The position numbers and the translations under genes were made by a program. From Nitrospirae bacterium GWC2_57_13 (lineage in GTDB: Bacteria; Nitrospirota; UBA9217), in contig MHDZ01000102.1 of NCBI GenBank assembly GCA_001805055.1, positions 15,648-53,535 on the forward strand: a stretch of 37,888 nucleotides of DNA, in the 5' to 3' direction. Under the pieces are notes generated by a model, which searched no databases, had not been told where the DNA came from, and worked only from the letters and a program-made list of their open reading frames with translations. Shown here one piece after another: positions 32,671 through 37,888 of the stretch (position 1 is the stretch's first letter; each line of letters begins with the position of its first letter).

Positions 32671-32829
32671 TATATAAAGAGCACTTTAGTCCTGTTCTTC
32701 CTGCAGAAGATAAAACGCACGGGGTGGACGATGGGTCGGCTCCGTTGCTCCTTGCTGCAGGAAAACCACGGACACCTCGTCGGAAATCCTGGATCGATCT
32801 TGTTCCGGGTCAGGGGGTGACGAACGGTT

Positions 32830-33546
32830 ATGAGATTTTTGTCTGTGCCTTATCTTCTGTCCCTGTTTCCCTTGCCGGCGCGCACACAAACGTGCGTGCC
32901 CGAAGTACCGTGCAATTTCGACCGGCCGACGCGGTACATGGCCCTCGGTGACAGCCTGGCGGCCGGCTACGGAGCAATGCCTGCCACCCAGGGATATGTC
33001 TATCTGCTCTATCAGTTGGGCGTGTTCGATTCCGTTGAACGCATGCTCTTTTGCAACGCCGGCGTCCCCGGGGCCAGCAGCCTCGATGTGCTGGAACACC
33101 AGGTGCCCCTGGCCGTCAATAAGTTCCGTCCGACGACGATCACGTTAAGCGTGGGCGGGAACGACCTGCTGCCTCTCCTGGACGGGGTCGGGCTTCGCCA
33201 GGTGCTCCATACGTTTCATGGGAATCTTGAGCAGATCCTGCAGCGCCTGCGCTCCGGCCTGCCTGAAGCTAATATCTACCTGAACAACCTCTACTGCATT
33301 CCCAAAATTCCGCAAACAGGAGTGATAATTCCGGTCCTCAACCGGCTCATTTCCCGCGTGGCCCGGGCCTTTGACGTTCCGGTAGCGGATGTGTATGGCG
33401 CGTTCCGGGGCAAAGGCGGCCTGCTCGGGATCGAACACGACGGAGCGCCGCGGAATGAGGTGCACCCGACCAACGCCGGTTACCGCGTGATGGCGCAGGC
33501 CTTCGAAGAGGTCGTCAAACGACAAAACGGTAACGGGCGACATTGA
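32830..33546 (+). CDS. SGNH/GDSL-family hydrolase
   Basis: SGNH hydrolases cleave esters (lipids, acyl-CoA, acetyl groups on sugars or peptidoglycan). The 238-residue product shows block I ALGDSLAAGYG with nucleophile Ser42, block II around NAGVPGASS, block III SVGGNDLL with Asn111, and block V VHPTNAGY with catalytic His212 and the usual Asp/Glu neighbours. The N terminus (about 20 residues) is hydrophobic but lacks the basic start of a classical signal peptide, so export is uncertain. A GGGGGTGA site precedes the ATG. The gene has its own strong promoter and is followed after 65 bases by the group II intron. The natural substrate is unknown. Confidence 0.9.
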   Translation: MRFLSVPYLLSLFPLPARTQTCVPEVPCNFDRPTRYMALGDSLAAGYGAMPATQGYVYLLYQLGVFDSVERMLFCNAGVPGASSLDVLEHQVPLAVNKFRPTTITLSVGGNDLLPLLDGVGLRQVLHTFHGNLEQILQRLRSGLPEANIYLNNLYCIPKIPQTGVIIPVLNRLISRVARAFDVPVADVYGAFRGKGGLLGIEHDGAPRNEVHPTNAGYRVMAQAFEEVVKRQNGNGRH

Positions 33547-34129
33547 CAGGTTCAGCGGAACTTCTCGGGGCCAGGTCGAAGGGCGGCAGGGTCAGGTCTA
33601 TACTGTTTGGCGTGCCCAGCGAAGGGTCGCACACACTTGCGGGTGCAAGTCCCGCCATGGCAAAAAGCCAAAGCCATGTAGCTTGGATGGCAGGAGGTGA
33701 GGGAAACGTTGCCTTTTGAAGCCCATCGACAAAGCCCTGTATAGCGGGGTGAGCAAGTTTCCGGGTCGTAACGAAAGTGAACGTAGACGTAGCCTCGTAA
33801 AAGACAAGCTCCATCGGCCGAGCCTATCAAGTAGAGGCGAAGGCAGCATTCTCTTACTGACCCTGGCCGTATCGTAAGAGGACGGTGGCGGGGTATCAGC
33901 GGCGACACGGAAAGACAGGTGTGCGGTAAACTGGGGAAGCCCTCCTCGTCCCTGACGGAAACGGCAGGAGCAAGGTAGGCCCTATAAGTCACACGACGAA
34001 GTGGGCCGACAGGCGAGAGGGTGGCGGACGAGTCCGTAGTAGCGATGATGGAGAGGACAACATAACCTCTTCGGAGCAAAGGGGCTCTGCTGTACTCGTA
34101 TCTTTCAACAAAACGTGAGGCAGGGAAGC

Positions 34130-35431
34130 ATGACAAACACTTCCGTCAATCTGCAGGAGCTGAGGCGAAAGATATACATCAAGGCGAAGGCTGAAAAGCA
34201 CTGGAAGTTCTGGGGGCTCTATTGCCACATCTGCAAACCGGAAGTTCTAAGAGAAGCCTATCGACTGGCAAAAGCCAACGACGGCGCGCCCGGCATCGAT
34301 GGAAAGAGCTTTAAAGACATCGAGGCAGAGGGACGAAAAGAATTTTTGGACAAGATAGGGCAGGAGCTTCACACCCGGACATATCGGCCCATGCCCAATC
34401 GACGGGTAAAAATTCCCAAAGGGAACGGAAAGACCCGCACGCTCGGCATACCGACGATCAAAGACCGGGTGGTCCAAGGAGCGCTGAAACTCATACTCGA
34501 ACCGATATTCGAAGCGGACTTCAAGGATTGCTCATACGGGTACCGCCCCAAGCGGAGCGCCCATCAGGCGGTAGATCGCGTCACCGGTGCGATACTGCGC
34601 GGCCTCACGCGAGTCGTGGACGTAGACCTGAGCGGATATTTCGACAACATACGGCACCACATCCTGCTCGGAAAAGTCGCTCAGCGGGTGCAGGACGACG
34701 ACGTCATGCATCTGCTCAAACTCATCCTTAAAGCGAACGGGAGCAAAGGCGTACCGCAGGGCGGGATCATATCGCCCCTGCTGTCCAACCTCTACCTGAA
34801 CGTCGTGGATGAGATGATGGAGCGGGCACGGGAAACAACCCGGCGCAAAGGCTACGACAACATCGACTTCACCCGAAGCGCGGACGACATGGTCATCCTC
34901 GTGCATGGACACCCCGGCGAAGACTGGCTCCTTGCCGCCGTGCAGAAACGGCTAAAAGAAGAGCTGGACAAGCTGGACGTGCAGATGAACCAGGAGAAAA
35001 CCAAGGTCGTGAACCTCAAGGAAGAAGGCTGTTTCGGCTTCCTCGGGTTCGACTTCCGGCTGAACACCAACCGCAACAGCCAGAGCTATGTGAGCAAAAC
35101 ACCCAAGCAGAAGAAGCGCAAGGAAATCGGAGAGAAAATAAGGGCAGTGCTTAAGGCAAACTGGAGCAAGCCGCTGAACGAGGTAATACAATCAGTCAAC
35201 GCAGTAGTCCGGGGCTGGGTGAATTACTTCCGAATCGGCAACAGCAACGGCACCTTCAAGAAGGTAAAATACGACGTGGAGAAGAAGGTGCGCAAGTTTG
35301 TCATGAAAAGGCAGAAACGAAATGGCTACGGCTGGAAGCGGTGGAGTAGGGAGGATGTCTATCAGCGGTGGGGCTTGTACAATGACTACCAGATACGATA
35401 TTTCCAACCGAAAGCGGCCCCAAGCCGTTAG
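34130..35431 (+). CDS. ltrA: Group II intron-encoded reverse transcriptase/maturase (SADD variant)
   Basis: The protein (433 residues from ATG 34130) helps splice the intron RNA and copies it into DNA. It shows the fingers-palm motifs APGIDG, RTLGIPTIKDRVVQGAL, YGYRPKRSAHQAV, VVDVDLSGYFDNI (first catalytic Asp), GVPQGGIISPLLSNLYL, and then the position of the normal YADD box, which here reads SADD (residues 250-253). After it come NQEKTKVV, CFGFLGFDF and a domain X (maturase) with VVRGWVNYFRIGN. No HNH endonuclease domain follows. The two catalytic aspartates remain, but the conserved aromatic next to them is lost, so activity is uncertain. Some other frames start at GTG 34115. Confidence 0.92.
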   Translation: MTNTSVNLQELRRKIYIKAKAEKHWKFWGLYCHICKPEVLREAYRLAKANDGAPGIDGKSFKDIEAEGRKEFLDKIGQELHTRTYRPMPNRRVKIPKGNGKTRTLGIPTIKDRVVQGALKLILEPIFEADFKDCSYGYRPKRSAHQAVDRVTGAILRGLTRVVDVDLSGYFDNIRHHILLGKVAQRVQDDDVMHLLKLILKANGSKGVPQGGIISPLLSNLYLNVVDEMMERARETTRRKGYDNIDFTRSADDMVILVHGHPGEDWLLAAVQKRLKEELDKLDVQMNQEKTKVVNLKEEGCFGFLGFDFRLNTNRNSQSYVSKTPKQKKRKEIGEKIRAVLKANWSKPLNEVIQSVNAVVRGWVNYFRIGNSNGTFKKVKYDVEKKVRKFVMKRQKRNGYGWKRWSREDVYQRWGLYNDYQIRYFQPKAAPSR

Positions 35432-35462
35432 GTCACATAACCCTTGATATGAAGAGTGCAGG

Positions 35463-35496
35463 AAAGCCGTATGAGGGAAAACCTCACGTACGGTTT
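35463..35496 (+). ncRNA. Group II intron domain V
   Basis: A 34-base hairpin begins with AAAGCCGTA and ends with TACGGTTT, has a GAGG-GAAA-CCTC upper stem with a GNRA loop, and carries the catalytic AGC triad (35465-35467). This is the catalytic core of the intron RNA. Confidence 0.9.
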
Positions 35497-35540
35497 GACG
35501 AGAAGGCGCTGGAGATAGGGTATGGTTGAGATAATGTGAC

Positions 35541-36106
35541 ACTCTCAGAGGAAACGGAGAGAAACGGTGAACACAAACGTCAACCTGCAGCCACTACGCC
35601 AGTGCTTTACTCTACAGTCTGCTCTCATCTGCCGCTCCGGGCTACTATTTTCTTTTTCCCGGCCGTCTCCGTAGCATCTCCTGTCAGGCCCCCTCATGGT
35701 TCTCGTAAGCACCGGACTTTTTTCGAAAACAATCCCGAGGAGGCGAACTATTCATCCCCGCCCCAGACGCGCACTTCCTGCCTCCCCGCCTCATGCCCCC
35801 CTCTGCTTCGTCCTCGTCGTGGACACTGCGTTCCAGAGGTCGTCAGGCTAGATATTTTGCTGGCATGCTTACCCTGCCCCTGCAGTTTATGACCCACTGG
35901 TTCAGAATTACCGGCCTAAAATGAACAGTAAGCAGCCTTCCAGTACGGTGAATGCACCGTAACCTCCTCATTTATTTCGATTCAGCGTACAGGCAAGGCT
36001 TTTGCACAAAAAAGTGCATGGGGAACATGTGGGTTTATCAACGGTTGCTGTACGCTGCGGTGGGCAGGATGAGACGATCCGCATGCGGACGGCAGAGGGA
36101 GGGGCG
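35541..36106. other. Intergenic region between the intron and a small exported protein
   Basis: No convincing gene is present in these ~565 bases; one open frame of 118 codons (35536-35892) runs out of the intron end, is Pro/Ser-rich and shows no domain. The right part holds the nested inverted repeat at 35983-36057. Confidence 0.45.
35983..36057. repeat. Nested inverted repeats (75-base structured element)
   Basis: CAGCGTACAG (35983-35992) and CTGTACGCTG (36048-36057) are perfect inverted ends enclosing a second hairpin TGCAC-AAAAAA-GTGCA (36003-36018). The element lies about 50 bases before the next gene and could be a structured leader RNA, a protein-binding site or a tiny mobile relic. 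Confidence 0.6.
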
Positions 36107-36430
36107 ATGAAAAGAGTGATACTACATACGGCGATTGCTGTATTCCTGCTGTCGGCAGGTCTTGCTGCGGGTTTTGCAACCGGGCAGAGCATGGGCTTTT
36201 CAAAGGGAAGTGAATGGGCGATCATGCAGGCCGGGATCATTGCAGAGGAGGCGGGAGAGTTCATGCCCGTCTCGTACGAGGACGGTTCCTTCCGCGTGGT
36301 CATTCAGCAGCCCCGGGGCCTGTATAGACAGGCACAGAGGGTTGCCGCCATGGACCACAATGAGGCGCAGTATCTTTTGATAAAGGAACTAGCTCCACGC
36401 GAAGAATCCGCGAGAAAGGACCGGCTCTAA
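36107..36430 (+). CDS. Small exported or membrane-anchored hypothetical protein
   Basis: The 107-residue protein starts with a basic and hydrophobic segment (MKRVILHTAIAVFLLSAGLAAGFATG) that is a signal peptide or anchor, followed by a short soluble part (GSEWAIMQAGIIAEEAGEFMPVSYEDG, VVIQQPRGLYRQA) and a charged C terminus. No family is recognised. ATG at 36107 is chosen because GAGGGAGGGG lies just upstream; the frame extends 105 bases further upstream through the structured repeat without support. It stands alone between the intron region and a convergent hydrolase gene. Confidence 0.75.
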   Translation: MKRVILHTAIAVFLLSAGLAAGFATGQSMGFSKGSEWAIMQAGIIAEEAGEFMPVSYEDGSFRVVIQQPRGLYRQAQRVAAMDHNEAQYLLIKELAPREESARKDRL

Positions 36431-36558
36431 GAGAAGAGGGTCGTTCCTTCACGCTTCATTGCTTACTTCTCGGTTTCGTCCTGTTCGCCCGCTCCGCGTT
36501 CCGGGGTTCCGTGCGCCAGAAATGCCTGGGTTAGATAACAGACGGCCATCTGCGACCA

Positions 36559-37752
36559 CTATGGGCCTTCTGGCCAGGTACCGATGCTGTCCGCTGCCGC
36601 GTCCAGGACATCCTTGATCGCATCATAGGGAAGGCCCGAAGCATCAGTGCGCTGGTTGAAGAGCGCCGCGATGTTCACCCCGTCGGGCCTTTGATACACG
36701 AAGGTAAAGGTCCCGGGCATGGAGCCGAAGAACCAGTAGACATAGCCGTTCTGCCCGGGCAGCCGCGTGTCTCCGCTGATCCAGTAGTGGTCGAGGAACC
36801 GGACAAGCGTTCCCGCGCTTGCGGCGATGGCCCTCGACTCCACGGCAAAGCCTCCGTCCGCGCAGGGGACGCGCTGTGAAGGCGCATAGACGCTGAAGCA
36901 CAACTTCGGATCAGCATACCATGCTTCTCGCGGATTCCGGTCTTTGACGAAGGCGTGGCTTCGGTCTACGTCCAGTTCCATCTGCTGCTGCAGGTACTGC
37001 ACAAAAGACTGCCCGCGCACCTGCTCGACGATGAGCCGCAGCAGCGCGTAGCCGAAGTTAGCATAGGCTGTCTTGCTGCCGGGGGCGTACTGAAGTGGTT
37101 TGGATGCCATGTAGCGGGCAATGTCCGCTGTTTCCGCCGGCGAAGGAATGTTGAGATCGCGGGCGATCTCAACGACCGCGAAGACAGGATCGAACCCGGC
37201 CTGGGCGTTGTCCCATCCGGCCTGATGGTCCAGGAGCTGCCTGATGGTGATCTCGTTCAACCTGGCGTCCGGTGCGGGGCCAGTCAGCGTGATCCCGAGA
37301 AACGGAAATACGCGGGTATCCGGCTGCAGTCTGCCCTGGTCGATGAGACGCTTCACCGCCGCGGCAGTGATCGGCTTGTCCACGCTCGCGAGCCGGAAGA
37401 GCGTGTCCGGCCGGATCGGGGTCGTGAGCCCCGGGTCCTGCCATCCGTAGCCGCGAAGCAGCATCAGGACGCCGTTCCTTGACACGGCCAGCGCACCGGC
37501 CCGGATGCCCCGGGCCCCCATGTAGCCGGTCATGGCGTTGTCGAATGCTTCAAGCTCGGAAACCGCGTCACCGGTGATCGGGATCGAGGAAGGCGTAAGC
37601 GGCTGGGCAGGGGCCAGCAAAATGAAATCAGCCTGATTCAGAATGAGGAGAAGGAGCCCGCCACAGAGCAGCACAATAGCGACCGCTGCGATGAGGCAGG
37701 GCCGTCGTTTTCTCGTCGTGATCGTCGTTGGTTTATCGGCAGCGGGTGTCAT
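36559..37752 (-). CDS. Beta-lactamase-family serine hydrolase, membrane-anchored
   Basis: The 397-residue protein has a basic N terminus, one transmembrane helix or uncleaved signal (about residues 18-40) and a class C beta-lactamase/esterase-type domain. Ser123 and Lys126 form the SxxK motif (RLASVDKPIT), Tyr230 and Asn232 the YxN motif (TAYANFGYALLR), and TIRQLLDHQAGW is a strong family segment. Members of this family include D,D-peptidases, esterases and beta-lactamase-like enzymes acting in the periplasm; the actual substrate cannot be told. The usual third box (HxG/KTG) is not obvious near FGSMPGTF. It ends close to the convergent small exported protein and begins near the right window edge. 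Confidence 0.9.
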   Translation of the reverse strand: MTPAADKPTTITTRKRRPCLIAAVAIVLLCGGLLLLILNQADFILLAPAQPLTPSSIPITGDAVSELEAFDNAMTGYMGARGIRAGALAVSRNGVLMLLRGYGWQDPGLTTPIRPDTLFRLASVDKPITAAAVKRLIDQGRLQPDTRVFPFLGITLTGPAPDARLNEITIRQLLDHQAGWDNAQAGFDPVFAVVEIARDLNIPSPAETADIARYMASKPLQYAPGSKTAYANFGYALLRLIVEQVRGQSFVQYLQQQMELDVDRSHAFVKDRNPREAWYADPKLCFSVYAPSQRVPCADGGFAVESRAIAASAGTLVRFLDHYWISGDTRLPGQNGYVYWFFGSMPGTFTFVYQRPDGVNIAALFNQRTDASGLPYDAIKDVLDAAADSIGTWPEGP

Positions 37753-37814
37753 GCGTCCTTTTTCTCCTTTAGTGTCGTCTTATGCATCAGCGCGTGCGGT
37801 ACAGCTGCGACGAA

Positions 37815-37845
37815 TAAAAAAGCCAGGGTGTCTTGCCCCGGCTTT
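37815..37845 (-). terminator. Rho-independent terminator of a minus-strand gene beyond the right edge
   Basis: Read on the minus strand, AAAGCCGGGG and CCCTGGCTTT pair around CAAGACA and are followed by TTTTATT. It would end a gene lying to the right of the window, just before the serine hydrolase gene begins. Confidence 0.65.
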
Positions 37846-37865
37846 CGCATTTCCTTCATTATTCT

Positions 37866-37888
37866 GTCCTGAACCCTGAACCCTGAAC
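37866..37888. repeat. Start of a CCCTGAA tandem repeat at the window edge
   Basis: Three tandem copies of a CCTGAAC-type heptamer run to the last base of the window, so the array may continue outside. It is a typical short intergenic tandem repeat. Confidence 0.6.

Larger units (their letters stand above)
32312..32829. other. Intergenic region with an infA fragment and a strong promoter
   Basis: The first part (32308-32440) holds a short frame overlapping the toxin stop (starts MTSAAIVQKLNFIEPGY) that breaks after 38 codons; the sequence continues in another frame as DAFIAFIEQHKIPCWP, so it may be a decayed gene. The middle contains the infA remnant (minus strand), and the right part the promoter at 32643-32670. 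Confidence 0.5.
33612..35540 (+). mobile_element. Full-length group II intron with ORF (3' end approximate)
   Basis: The 5' end GTGCCCAGCG with the following GGGTCGCAC... GGGTGCAAGTCCCGCC text is typical of bacterial chloroplast-like group II introns. The RNA domains I-III precede the reverse transcriptase gene, and a canonical domain V (35463-35496) follows it. The right end is placed near 35540 before an ACTCTC motif; domain VI was not resolved by eye. It inserted 65 bases downstream of the SGNH hydrolase stop, in the same orientation, so it interrupts no gene. It would splice and retrohome only if its encoded protein is active. Confidence 0.85.

Noticed and set aside
35536-35892. A 118-codon frame starting at the intron's right end
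   Set aside because: It begins within the intron boundary, is low in complexity, and has no ribosome site or domain.
36955-37482. A 175-codon plus-strand frame
   Set aside because: It is antisense to the serine hydrolase, which keeps SxxK and YxN motifs.

Overview
This 37.9 kb window reads as chromosomal DNA of a GC-rich (roughly 60% by eye), diderm, probably anaerobic or metabolically versatile bacterium of the Desulfobacterota (Deltaproteobacteria)/Nitrospirota grade. The diderm call rests on an OMPLA-type outer-membrane phospholipase, a predicted outer-membrane barrel, a lipoprotein and a PilT motor. The lineage call is inference from gene content and order: a TatD-radical SAM fusion, a def-fmt-DUF116-rsmB-PASTA-rpe cluster, and a Re-citrate/homocitrate synthase-like enzyme. 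No rRNA, tRNA or CRISPR array was seen.

Left part (1-10,020), mostly + strand: the 3' part of a TatD-radical SAM fusion, purH behind a good sigma70 promoter and a long leader, then a tight cluster of a TPR lipoprotein, a small YHS-like membrane protein, an L,D-transpeptidase and a GlcF-like Fe-S protein. These are followed by fsa-type transaldolase, an FmdB zinc ribbon, a convergent outer-membrane barrel gene, and pilT with a partner protein built from two copies of one small domain.

Middle part, - strand (10,314-18,031): reading from right to left, def, fmt, DUF116, rsmB, a three-PASTA membrane protein, rpe, and an HMGL-family synthase carrying an unusual C-terminal Cache-like sensor domain. 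The spacers are studded with AT-rich repeats and with GGGACAGTCCC palindrome pairs, four pairs in the window.

Middle part, + strand (18,130-26,797): a 1005-residue TPR protein whose promoter suggests a leaderless mRNA, then a nitrogen-control block of glnB (with a candidate sigma54 promoter), glnA, an NtrB-like kinase and an NtrC-like sigma54 activator, and then adk. PII, adenylylatable glutamine synthetase and the NtrB/NtrC-like pair plausibly form one nitrogen circuit.

Right part (27,000-37,888) is accessory in character: pldA-like OMPLA, an AT-rich orphan membrane gene, a SecY paralogue with an N-terminal zinc ribbon and C-terminal DUF2007-like domain next to a zinc-ribbon RDD protein, a small exported protein cut short by a palindromic mini-element, a Phd/ParE-type toxin-antitoxin pair, a decayed infA (IF-1) fragment, an SGNH hydrolase, a full-length group II intron whose reverse transcriptase has SADD in place of YADD, a small exported protein, and a beta-lactamase-family serine hydrolase. 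The SecY-like gene pair is the best candidate for an undescribed system.
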